Assembly (NCBI RefSeq): GCF_030845995.1
Contig: NZ_CP132719.1
Span: 248,001-312,000 of the forward strand
Length of the DNA: 64,000 bases
Source of the DNA: Geothrix sp. 21YS21S-4
GTDB taxonomy: Bacteria; Acidobacteriota; Holophagae; Holophagales; Holophagaceae
Direction: 5' to 3'
Both the position numbers and the translations under genes were made by a program. Shown piece after piece: positions 34,472 through 43,491 of this stretch; the first letter of the stretch is position 1; each line of letters starts with the position of its first letter. A model generated the notes under the pieces. The model did no database searches. It had not been told where the DNA came from and saw only the letters and a list, made by a program, of their open reading frames with translations.

Positions 34472-35023
34472 CTAGTCCCGGAAGGCGGCCACGGCGCGGC
34501 GGGGATCGCCCTCCCAGAAGGGGCGGATGGCGGCGATTCCCGCCAGGCGGGGATGGCGCAGCGCGTCCATCCGGTCCGGCTCGACCCCCCCCAGCGCCAG
34601 GATGCGGGGGCCTTCCGCGGGCAGGGCGTCCAGGAACGCCCGGAAGCGCCCCGCGCCCCAGGGCTCGCCTTTTCCGGGACTGGAGAAGACCGGCGACACC
34701 AGGAGCTGGTCGCAGTCCCGGCGGGAAGACCACTGCCCTTCCACATGGAGGGGGCGGGAAAGGGGCACCAGTCCGGCGGGGACTTCGGGGTGGCGCTCCG
34801 GGGCGTGAAGTCCGCAGCCCGCCGCGAACGCCACGTCCAGACGGCCGCCCATCCATAGCGCCACCTCGGGCGCCACGTCCTGGCACCAGCGGGCGGCATC
34901 CAGCAGGGCGCGGGCGGAAAGGGCGCCCTCCCGAATCAGGAAGGCGTCCACGCCGGAGCGCAAGACGCTCGCCCAGCGGTCCCGGTCGAATCCCAGTCCC
35001 GGCGTGACGGCGAGCAGGATCAC
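34472..35023 (-). CDS. ThiE/TenI-like thiamine phosphate synthase family protein
   Basis: 183 residues, a little short for ThiE (about 210). TIM-barrel pattern: LLAVTPGLGF, VDAFLIREGALSARALLDAA (the ThiE IR/RE region), VPLSRPLHVEG, LLVSPVFSSPGKGEPWG (the SPVF...K substrate loop) and ILALGGVEPDRM (GGI-type phosphate loop). The phosphate and pyrimidine sites look partly kept, so TenI-like or divergent ThiE is likely. No thiamine genes are nearby. Overlaps the aldo/keto reductase gene (ATGA-type, 35020-35023). Confidence 0.78.
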   Translation of the reverse strand: MILLAVTPGLGFDRDRWASVLRSGVDAFLIREGALSARALLDAARWCQDVAPEVALWMGGRLDVAFAAGCGLHAPERHPEVPAGLVPLSRPLHVEGQWSSRRDCDQLLVSPVFSSPGKGEPWGAGRFRAFLDALPAEGPRILALGGVEPDRMDALRHPRLAGIAAIRPFWEGDPRRAVAAFRD

Positions 35024-36009
35024 GCGAACAGCCCCGCCAGGACCGCGGGCTCCACCTTAGGCAGCGCCATCACCGCGGCGTTTTCCACCGCGTGCTCCGG
35101 GCGGCCCATCCCGCACAGGGCCACGGTCACGCCGGGGCAGGAGCGGGGGAACTGGAGGGCGGCCTGGGCCGGCGTGGCGCCGCCGAGGGCCGCGGCGAGT
35201 TCGGCGGGCAACTGGGTGAGGATCCGGGCCTGCATGATGGAGGCCGACGTCTGGACGGAAAGTCCCGCGGCCCGGGCCGCTTCGAGGGCGCTCAGGGCGA
35301 CTCCGCCCCACCGCTGGGTGGGCGCGGCGAACGCCTCGGGCAGGGCGAGGTTCAGGGGAAGCTGGATCCAGCGGAAGTGGTGGCTCCGCCCGCCGGCCGC
35401 CTCCGCGGCGGTCACGAGCCGCTCCAGGCTGAGGTGGTCCGGCTGGCCCGGCGGAACGCGGAAGCCGTTCCAGGTGGCCACGCCGTAGGCCCTGATCCGG
35501 CCTTCTTGGACGAAGGTCTCGCAGGCCTCGAAGGCACGGGCGATCGCGGCGTAGAAGGCGTCGGGTCCCAGGTGCGGCAGCTGCTGTTCGGGATTGTGCA
35601 GATGGAAGAGGTCCACGGTCTCCACGCCCAGCGCGGCGCGGCTGATGTCCAGCTGGTGGGACAGGTAGCGGGGCGTCAGGGCGTGGCACCCGTCCACGAC
35701 GTCCGCGGGATCGAGGATGCCGGGCTTCTCCAGCACGCGCTGGAACCAGGTACGGGGGCTCTCTTCGGTGACGCCATCCCCCATGGGCAGGTAGCCCGCC
35801 TTGGTGGACACGAAGAACGCGCCCCGCGGCAGCTTCGCGAACGCCCGGCCCAGCGCGCGCTCCGACCGCCCGCGCCGGTAGTTGGCCGCGGTGTCGAAGA
35901 CATTGCCCCCGGCGGCGAAGAAGGCTCCCGCGGCGCGGATGTAGCCTTCGTCGGCGTCGGGGGTGTCGTCTCCCAGGTAGGTGCCGAGGCCGAGGGTGCT
36001 GAGTTCCAT
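35020..36009 (-). CDS. Aldo/keto reductase
   Basis: 329 residues, NAD(P)H-dependent oxidoreductase fold. GGNVFDTAANYRRGRSERAL near 32 contains the catalytic Asp and Tyr, KAGYLPMG near 73 the lysine, and DLFHLHNPEQQLP near 138 the histidine segment; all four tetrad residues can be placed. Binding of a phosphorylated dinucleotide is suggested by the C-terminal GMGRPEHAVENAAV. Substrate unknown. Ends with a 4-base overlap into the ThiE-like gene and follows bamD by 17 bases. Confidence 0.88.
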   Translation of the reverse strand: MELSTLGLGTYLGDDTPDADEGYIRAAGAFFAAGGNVFDTAANYRRGRSERALGRAFAKLPRGAFFVSTKAGYLPMGDGVTEESPRTWFQRVLEKPGILDPADVVDGCHALTPRYLSHQLDISRAALGVETVDLFHLHNPEQQLPHLGPDAFYAAIARAFEACETFVQEGRIRAYGVATWNGFRVPPGQPDHLSLERLVTAAEAAGGRSHHFRWIQLPLNLALPEAFAAPTQRWGGVALSALEAARAAGLSVQTSASIMQARILTQLPAELAAALGGATPAQAALQFPRSCPGVTVALCGMGRPEHAVENAAVMALPKVEPAVLAGLFA

Positions 36010-36026
36010 GGCCTCTCCGGTCGACC

Positions 36027-36956
36027 CTAGCTGTCCAGTTCCTCGTGGACGCCGCTGGTGCCCATGGTCACCAGGCGGTCGGCCGCGCGGCGGGCCCACT
36101 CGGAGCCGGGGTAGCTCTCCACCAGCTTCTGGTAGTAGCTCCGGGCCTCGTTGCGGAACCCTTCGATCTTCTCCTTGCCGAAGGCTTCAAAGCTCTTGCC
36201 GTATTCCTTCGCCTGCTCCTTGGTGAGGTCCTTCAGGTCCTCCTTCTGGAGCTTGACGGCGTAGTCCTTGTTGAACTGGGTCATCTCCTCGTTGGAGAGC
36301 AGGCGCTGGCGCATGGCCTCGCCCAGGTAGAAGTAGGCGCGCTCGCGGTCCACGTAGTCGGGATAGGTCTCCAGGAGGACCTTCAGCCGCCGCTCCGCGC
36401 CGGGATAGTAGTAGGTGTTCACGTAGAAGACGCCCACCACCAGCTCGTGCTCGGCGACGCGGCGCCAGCACTGGAGCACCTTGGCGCGAGCTTCCCGGGC
36501 GTAGGGACTGCCCGGCGATTCGTTCAGGAGCTGCTGGAAGCCCTCCAATGCCTTGCGGGTCTCGGCCTGGTCGCGCTCGGCGCTCTCGATGGCGGAGAAG
36601 TGGCACAGGGCGCGGTGGTAGAGCGCGTAGTCGCGCAGCTCGTGGCGGGGGAAGTAGTTCAGGAAGCTGGTGTATTCCACCTCGGCTTCCGGAAAGCTGG
36701 GGCTCGGCTGGAAGAAGAAGCTGTCCCCGAGCATCAGCTTGGCCTTGGGAAACTCCGGAGAGCCCGGCAGGTACTGCTCCAGGTGGCGCAGCGTCTGGCG
36801 CGCCTCGTTGAACTTGCCCTGCTTCATCTGCTTGTCCGCCGTGGCCATCAGCTCGGAGGACTGGACGCCCTTGTCGATGTCCTTCGGCTTGCGGCAGCCC
36901 AGGCCCAGCCCCGCCAGGAGGGCGGTCAAGGTCAGGGCGGTGAGGATGGGCTTCAT
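36027..36956 (-). CDS. bamD: BamD-like outer-membrane assembly lipoprotein
   Basis: 309 residues with lipoprotein signal (MKPILTALTLTALLAGLGLG, then Cys 21). TPR units follow: ADKQMKQGKFNEARQTLRHL, FFQPSPSFPEAEVEYTSFL, SPYAREARAKVLQCWRRVAE, and VVGVFYVNTYYYPGAERRLK, which matches the BamD/YfiO signature. BamD is the essential lipoprotein of the BAM complex, inserting barrels such as those in this window. Length is longer than the ~245 of E. coli because of an inserted ~60-residue helical region (NEEMTQFNKDYAVKLQKEDL). Overlaps the hydrolase gene by 4 bases. Confidence 0.9.
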   Translation of the reverse strand: MKPILTALTLTALLAGLGLGCRKPKDIDKGVQSSELMATADKQMKQGKFNEARQTLRHLEQYLPGSPEFPKAKLMLGDSFFFQPSPSFPEAEVEYTSFLNYFPRHELRDYALYHRALCHFSAIESAERDQAETRKALEGFQQLLNESPGSPYAREARAKVLQCWRRVAEHELVVGVFYVNTYYYPGAERRLKVLLETYPDYVDRERAYFYLGEAMRQRLLSNEEMTQFNKDYAVKLQKEDLKDLTKEQAKEYGKSFEAFGKEKIEGFRNEARSYYQKLVESYPGSEWARRAADRLVTMGTSGVHEELDS

Positions 36957-37948
36957 GCGGGCTCCGGGGACGGCACTTCACTCGTGGCGGGAGAGGGGGA
37001 AGGGTTCCGGGCGGCGGCATTCCATCCGCGGCGGAGGCGGTCCAGCCAGGGCGCGGCGAGGGCGTGGGCCTCCTCCCGGCGGCGGTCGTGGAAGACCTCG
37101 TGATAGAAGGCGGGCAGGCGGTGGCGCTCCAGGAGTTCTGACCGGACCGCGGACCACAGCTCCTCGGAACCGTCGGGATCCACCACCGTGTCCGTCCCGG
37201 ATTCCAGGAGGAGGATGGGGCGGTCCAGTTCGTGGCCCAGGGACAGGAGTTCGGCGCGGCCCTCGTCCAGGCAGGCGCCGAAGGCCGCGGTGACCCAGCG
37301 GTGGCAGAGGGGATCCGCCTCGTAGCGCTGGACGAAGACGGGATCGGAGCAGACCTGGTGCTTGTCGCCCTGGAGCCGGATGGCCCGGTGGGGCATGAGG
37401 CGGCGGAACACGTGGGCCAGCAGGGCGAGGCTCCGGGAAGGGGGGCGGACCACCACGGCGGGGCTGGAGAGGATCAGGCCGTCCAGGGTGTCCGGGTGCC
37501 ACAGGAGGGTCAGGAGGGCGACCAGGCCGCCGAAGCTGTGGCCCAGCACCACCTGGGGACAGGCGGGGAGGGGATGCATGGGGACGCCGTCCACGTCCCG
37601 AACGGCCCCGCCGCCGCGCTCGGCGTCGTGGCGGCGCTCCTGGCGGAGGAAGTGGGCGAAGTCGTCCGCGAAGGCGCGGATCCCGGCGGAATCGCCCCGG
37701 GCGCCCTCTGATCGGCCGAACCCGGCGTGATCGAGGCTCGAAACCGACCAGCCCAGCCCGTGCAGCCAGCGGGCCGTGTGGCGGTAGCGCTCGCCGTGCT
37801 CGCCGTAGCCGTGGGAGATCACCACCCGACCACAGGGCGAAGGGTGTTCCCACCGGGCCCAGGCGAGGGACAATCCGCCGTGGCCGATCAAGGTGCCCCG
37901 GGAGGTGGGCTCCAGGTCGGCGGGGATCACGGGGGTGAACTCGGGCAT
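36953..37948 (-). CDS. Alpha/beta hydrolase, monoacylglycerol-lipase-like
   Basis: 331 residues. Nucleophile elbow LGHSFGG near 140 (GxSxG), oxyanion region VVISHGYGEHGERY near 42 (HGxGEH, characteristic of the S33/lysophospholipase group), a second-strand Asp in ESGTDTVVD near 256 and the final histidine in YHEVFHDRR near 283. Probably cleaves acylglycerols or similar esters. Cytosolic; no signal peptide. First gene of the hydrolase-bamD-reductase-ThiE-like transcript. Confidence 0.85.
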   Translation of the reverse strand: MPEFTPVIPADLEPTSRGTLIGHGGLSLAWARWEHPSPCGRVVISHGYGEHGERYRHTARWLHGLGWSVSSLDHAGFGRSEGARGDSAGIRAFADDFAHFLRQERRHDAERGGGAVRDVDGVPMHPLPACPQVVLGHSFGGLVALLTLLWHPDTLDGLILSSPAVVVRPPSRSLALLAHVFRRLMPHRAIRLQGDKHQVCSDPVFVQRYEADPLCHRWVTAAFGACLDEGRAELLSLGHELDRPILLLESGTDTVVDPDGSEELWSAVRSELLERHRLPAFYHEVFHDRRREEAHALAAPWLDRLRRGWNAAARNPSPSPATSEVPSPEPA

Positions 37949-38046
37949 CCCCTCAGAATACCGTGAGCCTGGAATTCGACGGATTGCATTAAACTTGAAG
38001 GTTTCCCGGGGCCGGGCGCGGCGCTGGATCTGGCCGGAGACGCGTG

Positions 38047-39156
38047 ATGATGGATTTCGAGAGTCTGGCGCGGGCCAAGAACGAGCTGGAGCCCCGGATC
38101 CGTCAGCTGGTGGCCCACCTGGATCCCGAGCGCAAGGCGCTGGAACTGGAGCAGATCGAAGAGCGCACCACCGCCCCCGGCTTCTGGGACGACCCCGAAG
38201 CCGCCAAGCCCCTCCTGCAGAAGCGCGGCTCGCTCAGCGACGACATCGCGCTGGCCAAGCGCCTGTCCGGCGGGCTGGACGACCTGGAGACCGGCCTGGA
38301 GCTGGCGCGGGAGGACAGCGAGATGCTGGTCGAGGCCGACGCCGTGGAAGGCGGCCTCCGCAAGGCGGTGGAGGACGCGGAGCTGCGGATGATGCTCAGC
38401 GGTGACTTGGACAGCACCCACGCCATCGTGGCCATCGCGCCCGGCGCCGGCGGCACGGAGAGCCAGGACTGGGCCGCCATGCTCCTGCGGATGTACCTCC
38501 GCTTCTGCGAATCCAAGGGCTGGGCCACGGAGATGATCGACTACCAGGACGGCGAGGAGGCGGGCATCAAGGGCGCCACGTTCATCGTCGACGCGCCCTT
38601 CTCCTACGGCTACCTGCGGGCGGAGGCCGGCGTCCACCGCCTGGTGCGCATCAGCCCCTTCGACGCCGCCAAGCGCCGCCACACCAGCTTCGCCGCGGTC
38701 TACGTCAGCCCCGAGCTGGACGACACCATCGACGTCGACATCCCCGAGAAGGACCTCAAGATCGACGTGTTCCGCGCCAGCGGCGCCGGGGGCCAGCACG
38801 TGAACCGCACGGAATCGGCGGTCCGCTTCACCCACCTGCCCACGGGGATCGTGGTGAGCTGCCAGAACGAGCGCAGCCAGATCAAGAACCGCGCGACGGC
38901 CATGAAGGTGCTGAAGGCGCGGCTGTACGAGCTGGAGCAGCGCAAGTTCCTGGAGAAGGTGGCCGCCGCCAGCGGCGAAAAGGCGGACGTCGCCTGGGGC
39001 AGCCAGATCCGGAGCTACGTCCTCCAGCCCTACCAGATGGTGAAGGACCACCGCACGGGCGAAGAGACCAGCCAGACCCAGAAGGTCCTGGACGGCGACC
39101 TCGACGCCTTCATCCGGACCCAGCTCCTCGCCAAGACGCTGAAGACCGAGAGCTGA
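38047..39156 (+). CDS. prfB: Peptide chain release factor 2, without programmed frameshift
   Basis: Terminates at UGA and UAA. 369 residues with the SPFDAAKRRHTSF motif near 193, whose SPF is the RF2 tripeptide anticodon, and the catalytic GAGGQHVNRTESAV near 245. Unlike most bacterial prfB genes the early region reads through AHLDPERKAL with no internal UGA and no CUU-UGA slip site, so the usual autoregulatory +1 frameshift is absent. Starts GTG/ATG/ATG at 38044, 38047 and 38050 are adjacent; 38047 is chosen. Confidence 0.95.
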   Translation: MMDFESLARAKNELEPRIRQLVAHLDPERKALELEQIEERTTAPGFWDDPEAAKPLLQKRGSLSDDIALAKRLSGGLDDLETGLELAREDSEMLVEADAVEGGLRKAVEDAELRMMLSGDLDSTHAIVAIAPGAGGTESQDWAAMLLRMYLRFCESKGWATEMIDYQDGEEAGIKGATFIVDAPFSYGYLRAEAGVHRLVRISPFDAAKRRHTSFAAVYVSPELDDTIDVDIPEKDLKIDVFRASGAGGQHVNRTESAVRFTHLPTGIVVSCQNERSQIKNRATAMKVLKARLYELEQRKFLEKVAAASGEKADVAWGSQIRSYVLQPYQMVKDHRTGEETSQTQKVLDGDLDAFIRTQLLAKTLKTES

Positions 39157-39166
39157 GGCGGCGGTC

Positions 39167-39997
39167 GTGGCTCCCGCGGCCCTCGGCTTGACCCTGGCGT
39201 CGGCGGTCCTCCACGCGATCTGGAACGCCCTGCTGAAGCGCTCGAAGGACGTGGACGCGACCTCCGCCGTGGCCTTCGCGGCGGCCGTGGCGATCGCGGC
39301 GCTCCTGGCGCTGGTGTGGCGCGCCCCCGCGTTTCCCCAGGTCGCCGCGGTGGGCTGGGCGCTGGTTGCCGGATGCGGCGAGGGCGGCTACTTCATCGGG
39401 CTCGTGGGCAGTCTGGAGCGCGCTCCCCTGGGCTGGTCCTACGCGTGGATGCGGGGTGGTGCCCTGCTGGTGGCGTGGCCCGCGGGGCTGCTGCTGGGCG
39501 AGCCCGTGGACGGGCTGGCGGTGGCCGCGGTGGTGGGGATGCTCGCGGGCCTGGCCCTGCTGGGCGGAGCGACCGGCGGCGTCCGCGGCGGGCGGGCCCT
39601 GCCCTACGTCCTGACTGCGGCCCTGAGCATCGCGGTCTACAACGCCTGCTACAAGCTTTCCCTCGGCGCAGGCGCGTCCCCGCCCGCCCTGTACGCGGTG
39701 TCCATGGCCGTGGGACTGGGGATCCAGGCGCTGTACCGCCGGCGGAGGGGAGGCCGTCTCAAGCCGGTGGCCCTGGGTCCCGCCCTCCTCGTGGGGGTGG
39801 TGTGCCTGGTCGCCTTCCTGTGCTACCTGGTGGCGCTCCGCACCTCTCCCAGCGCGGCGGTCCTGACTCTCCGCAACACCTCGATCGTCTTCACCTTCAT
39901 CCTGGGCTGGGCCCTGGGGGAACGCCCCCGCCCCCGCGAGGCCGCCGGCGCGCTGCTGGTGAGCCTCGGCGCCGTTCTTCTGGGTTGGCCGCGCTGA
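39167..39997 (+). CDS. EamA/DMT-family transporter
   Basis: 276 residues from a GTG start behind GAGGCGGCG. Ten hydrophobic helices in two repeats of five, with SAVLHAIWNALLKRSKD at the start (typical of DMT exporters) and TSPSAAVLTLRNTSIVFTFI near 223, the second-repeat EamA signature. Probably exports a small metabolite across the inner membrane; substrate unknown. Begins 10 bases after prfB, so likely co-transcribed. Confidence 0.87.
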   Translation: MAPAALGLTLASAVLHAIWNALLKRSKDVDATSAVAFAAAVAIAALLALVWRAPAFPQVAAVGWALVAGCGEGGYFIGLVGSLERAPLGWSYAWMRGGALLVAWPAGLLLGEPVDGLAVAAVVGMLAGLALLGGATGGVRGGRALPYVLTAALSIAVYNACYKLSLGAGASPPALYAVSMAVGLGIQALYRRRRGGRLKPVALGPALLVGVVCLVAFLCYLVALRTSPSAAVLTLRNTSIVFTFILGWALGERPRPREAAGALLVSLGAVLLGWPR

Positions 39998-39998
39998 C

Positions 39999-40502
39999 CT
40001 ACTCGCCCTGCTTCGGAGCGGCGAGCTGCTCCTGCTCGTCCTTGGGCAGGCGGAACACCCAGCGGCCCGTCAGGCGGTCCCACAGATCGAAACAGGAGAG
40101 CCAGTTCAGAAGGCCCGCGACCATCACGTAGGTGGCGCCGTATTCCTGGGTGAGGGTGCGGACGGGCTCGGTGCCCGCGCCGCCGAAGGCCCAGGCGAAG
40201 GCCCCGTACACGGGACCGATGCCCGCCGTCGCGAAGGCGCCCAGGGTGGGGAGCCACGTGCCCGCGGTGGGGACGAAGACGCCGCCCTTCACGCCGGCCA
40301 CGGCGCCGTACTGCATCTGGAGGGCGCCCAGAACGCAGAAGAGGAGCCACACGCCGAAGAAGGCCTTGGCGCGGCCCTTCTGCCCGATGGCCCAGTAGCC
40401 CGCCCCCGGAACCAGCCACTGCAGCAGCAGCGGCTTCCAAGCGGCCTGGAGGGCCTTTTTCCGCCGAAGCGGCAGAGGGAGGCTGGGAAGGGCGTCGGGC
40501 AT
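39999..40502 (-). CDS. Small membrane protein of unknown function (DUF6677-like)
   Basis: 167 residues with three to four hydrophobic segments. LLQWLVPGAGYWAIGQKGRA near 26 is a P-GAG-W-G-..-G-A motif seen in small acidobacterial membrane proteins of the DUF6677 kind; that family name is from memory and uncertain. The N-terminus is basic and proline-rich. Convergent with the transporter, and separated from the FMN-binding gene by 33 bases. Confidence 0.65.
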   Translation of the reverse strand: MPDALPSLPLPLRRKKALQAAWKPLLLQWLVPGAGYWAIGQKGRAKAFFGVWLLFCVLGALQMQYGAVAGVKGGVFVPTAGTWLPTLGAFATAGIGPVYGAFAWAFGGAGTEPVRTLTQEYGATYVMVAGLLNWLSCFDLWDRLTGRWVFRLPKDEQEQLAAPKQGE

Positions 40503-40535
40503 GGCTTCAGATTACCTCAAGCCGGGGACGCGCCC

Positions 40536-41036
40536 TCAGGGCAGGCGCCCGGCCTCGCGCGCTTCCTTCAGCATCGCCAGGGCGCGGCGCACGCCGTCGG
40601 TGACGCTGTTGCTCGAAATGGTGGCGCCGCTGATGGGCGCGATGTCTCTGCCCACCGCCAGCGGCGCGGCGGCGGTCTTGCCTTCGAACTGCCGGCGCCA
40701 GGCGGGCATCCGGACTTCCTGGCCGTGGCTCTCGCGGTAGGAGAGGATCTCCACCCGGCGGACGGCTCCGTCCGTGCCCACGCCCACGGCGAGGGTGATT
40801 CGCTCGCTGCGGCCCATGACGTTGTCGATGACGACGTGACCCAGGCTCTTGCCGCCCTGCTTGGCCACCAGCACCTGCCCCCGGAACGCGGCGAAGCCGC
40901 TTCCCGGGGTGAAGGCGAAGGGTTCGATCAGATCCGCCTGGGGGAACATCCCCCGGGCGGCCTGATCGGGCGTGAGGTAGTCCGTGGCGAAGAGCGGTCC
41001 GGACAGCAGGACCGTCGCCAGGAGCTCCCTCTTCAT
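40536..41036 (-). CDS. FMN-binding domain protein (RnfG/NqrC-like)
   Basis: 166 residues with signal peptide MKRELLATVLLSGPLFATD. The FMN_bind domain carries APISGATISSNSV near 137, where the Thr of SGAT is covalently joined to FMN by ApbE-type transferases. Preceding segments AFTPGSGFAAFRGQVLVAKQ and VIDNVMGRSERITLAVGV match the domain fold. Exported, so electron transfer probably takes place in the periplasm. Last gene of the operon with the cytochrome c peroxidase and the porin; its start overlaps the porin stop by one base. Confidence 0.88.
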   Translation of the reverse strand: MKRELLATVLLSGPLFATDYLTPDQAARGMFPQADLIEPFAFTPGSGFAAFRGQVLVAKQGGKSLGHVVIDNVMGRSERITLAVGVGTDGAVRRVEILSYRESHGQEVRMPAWRRQFEGKTAAAPLAVGRDIAPISGATISSNSVTDGVRRALAMLKEAREAGRLP

Positions 41037-42262
41037 CAGAAGCTCCAGCCGAAGCCGAGGTTCACGCGGTTGGCGTCCTTGTTCTCGCGGAACCGCTGCA
41101 CGTCGGCCTTGACGACGACGCCGCGGGCCACGTTGAAGTTGGCGCCCACGGTCCACACGCCCTGGTCCTTCATGGCGGCGGGGGTCAGCCCGGGGCCGAG
41201 GTCGGCGAAGGAGACGGCGGTGTTGTAGGACTCGTAGCGGGCGAAGGGCGCCAGGGAGTAGCTCCCGGAGGTCCACACGCGGTAGGCGGCCTGGCCGTAC
41301 CAGCCGTGGAACTTCTCGGGCACCAGGGTGAGCTGGCCCACCAGGGGCTGGTTGAACTCGGCCGTGTGGGAGATGTTGCCGGCGGCGTAGAGGGCGGAGA
41401 GGTCCCAGTTGCCGGGGGTCCAGCGGGCGTGGGCGTCCCACAGGGTGATGTCCATGGAGGGGACGCCGACCTGGGCCTGCTTGGCGCCGCCGCTGAAGAT
41501 GGAGCAGCCCAGCTGGAGGCCGGGGATGCCGCGCCAGTTCAGGGCGCCGAACACGGAGAAGTCGTGGGACTGCGCCTGGGCCAGTTCCTGGTGGACGGAA
41601 CCCAGCGGCGACTCGGTGCCTTCCGTGGAGGTGGCGTCCCACTTGCCCATGTTGAAGCCCGTGGCCACGCCGGCCTGGAGGGAGATCCCGTTCTCGAAGT
41701 CGGCGTAGACCTGGACGCCGCCTTCGCGCCAGGTGCTGGGGATGATGGCCGTCTCCACGAAGTTGCGCTCCACGCCGTAGAAGGCGGTGGGCTCGTGGTT
41801 CGCGTTGAGCAGGCCCATGGGCACGAGGAACAGGCCGGCGCGGAAGCCCCAGGTGCGGTTCAGCTGGTGCTCGATGTAGGCCTGCTCGATCTCCACCTCG
41901 CCCGGATCGTCGGCGGAACTGACAGCGTGCTCCACTTCCACTTCCGCGACCATGCGGGTGCGGTCGTCGAAGCGGTGCGTGACGCCCAGGACGAAGCGGC
42001 GCACGTCGGCCTGGTTGCGGGACCGGTCGCCCTGGGTGAAGAAGTTGAAGTTCACCTCGCCGTAGCCGCCGATGACGGTGGCGGAGTCGGACGCGGCGGG
42101 AGCCTCCTTCTTCTGGAGGTCGGCCATCTGGGTCTTCACCTTCTGGAGTTCGGAGGTGAGGGCTTCCACGCGGCGGTTGAGGTCGGCCTCGCCGGGCGTC
42201 TGGGCCAGGGCGGGCAGGGCGACCAGGCTGAGGGTGAGCAGGGTGGGGGAGAAGGATTTCAT
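41036..42262 (-). CDS. Phosphate-selective-porin-like outer-membrane protein
   Basis: 408 residues. Signal peptide MKSFSPTLLTLSLVALPALA, a short coiled coil (LNRRVEALTSELQKVKTQMA, about 25-50), then a 16-strand-type barrel ending FGWSF. This is the OprO/OprP (porin_O_P) layout: trimeric channel with an N-terminal coiled coil. A GTG/ATG pair at 42298/42295, overlapping the peroxidase stop, would add 11 residues; the ATG at 42262 gives the better signal peptide. Anion selectivity is inferred from the family only. Middle gene of the peroxidase-porin-FMN operon. Confidence 0.85.
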   Translation of the reverse strand: MKSFSPTLLTLSLVALPALAQTPGEADLNRRVEALTSELQKVKTQMADLQKKEAPAASDSATVIGGYGEVNFNFFTQGDRSRNQADVRRFVLGVTHRFDDRTRMVAEVEVEHAVSSADDPGEVEIEQAYIEHQLNRTWGFRAGLFLVPMGLLNANHEPTAFYGVERNFVETAIIPSTWREGGVQVYADFENGISLQAGVATGFNMGKWDATSTEGTESPLGSVHQELAQAQSHDFSVFGALNWRGIPGLQLGCSIFSGGAKQAQVGVPSMDITLWDAHARWTPGNWDLSALYAAGNISHTAEFNQPLVGQLTLVPEKFHGWYGQAAYRVWTSGSYSLAPFARYESYNTAVSFADLGPGLTPAAMKDQGVWTVGANFNVARGVVVKADVQRFRENKDANRVNLGFGWSF

Positions 42263-42294
42263 GGCAGCTCGACGGAAAAGGGTGGTGGAAGACA

Positions 42295-43491
42295 TCACGG
42301 TTTGTAGCCGTCAGTGAGGGTGAGAAGGAAGGCGACGACGTCATCGATCTCGGCGTCCGTCAGGGCGGGCGCATCGCCGAGCTTGCGGTTGTAGGGCACT
42401 TCGGTGGTGTTGACGTTCTTGTGGTACTGCGCCGGCAGGTCGTCGAACTTCTTCACGCTTCCGTCGGGGTTCCTGGGGTAGAAATTCTCGGGGTTGGTGT
42501 CGCGCTGGACGTAGAACGTGACGACGTCCTTCAGGTCCGTGTAGAGCCCGTTGTGGAAGTAGACCTTCCGGATTCCGACGTTGCGGAGCGAAGGCACCTT
42601 GAATGCGCCGTAGAGATCCGACCGGCCGGTCAGGTCGCCGAGGTCGCGGGCGGCCAGGCCCAGGTCGTAGTAGTTGGGATCGGCGTTCACGGGGAGCTTG
42701 GGGTTGCGGGGCACGCCCAGGACGTCATAGGTGAAGTCCGTGAATAGGGGCATGGTGCCGTCCGCGCCCCGGGTGGAGGGATGGCAGGCGGCGCAGTTGC
42801 CCTTGAGCGGATCGTTGAACAGGGCCAGGCCGCGCATCTCCTGGGCGGTCAGCTTGACCTTGCCCAGCAGGAACTGGTCGTACTTGCTGTCGTAGGGGCG
42901 GAAGGCGGGCTCCTCCAGCTCGTAGCGCTGGATGGCCAGGGTCATGGCCTGGTAGGCCTTCTCCGCGTCGTTGAAGATGTTGGGGCCGAAGACCGCCTTG
43001 AATTCCGCGGCGTAGGTGGCCTCCTTCAGGCGCTCCACCACGGAGGCCTTGTCGGGCATGGCCATTTCCTTGGGGTTGAGCGGCGGCCCGCCGGCCTGCT
43101 CCGCCAGGGACTGGGCGCGGCCGTCCCAGAAGAACCCGCCCGTGGGCGTGCCTTCCTTGTCGAAGAAGAAGGAGGTGTTGGTGGCCAGGTAGCGGATGCT
43201 CGGACTCTGGCGGTTGCCCTGGTCCTGCATGGTGGGACCGCCCATCTGGGCGGGCAGGGTGTTGGGCGCGCCGTGCGCGAACTCGGGATCGTGGCAGGTG
43301 GCGCAGGACTGCTGGCGCGAGGCCGACAGGTTCTTGTCCTGGAAGATCTTCGCGCCCAGAACGGCCTGGGCGGAAAGGGTGGCGGTCTGGGCGGCTCGGG
43401 TGTCCTCCTTGGACGTGCAGCCGACCAGGCAGGCCAGCCCCACACCGATCCCCAGGCACCACCCTGTGTGGGTGGGCGACAATTTCGGCAT
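42295..43491 (-). CDS. Di-heme cytochrome c peroxidase (MauG/CcpA family), lipoprotein
   Basis: 398 residues. Lipoprotein signal ending LACLVGC near 25. Two c-type heme sites: CATCHD near 63 and CAACHP near 234. Additional family motifs are FFWDGRAQSLAEQAGGPPL near 119 and TGRSDLYGAFKVPSLRNVG near 288. Reduces H2O2 with electrons from a c-type cytochrome, or oxidises a protein substrate if MauG-like. First gene of an operon with a porin and an FMN protein. The C-terminal FLLTLTDGYKP is typical of the subgroup. Confidence 0.92.
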   Translation of the reverse strand: MPKLSPTHTGWCLGIGVGLACLVGCTSKEDTRAAQTATLSAQAVLGAKIFQDKNLSASRQQSCATCHDPEFAHGAPNTLPAQMGGPTMQDQGNRQSPSIRYLATNTSFFFDKEGTPTGGFFWDGRAQSLAEQAGGPPLNPKEMAMPDKASVVERLKEATYAAEFKAVFGPNIFNDAEKAYQAMTLAIQRYELEEPAFRPYDSKYDQFLLGKVKLTAQEMRGLALFNDPLKGNCAACHPSTRGADGTMPLFTDFTYDVLGVPRNPKLPVNADPNYYDLGLAARDLGDLTGRSDLYGAFKVPSLRNVGIRKVYFHNGLYTDLKDVVTFYVQRDTNPENFYPRNPDGSVKKFDDLPAQYHKNVNTTEVPYNRKLGDAPALTDAEIDDVVAFLLTLTDGYKP

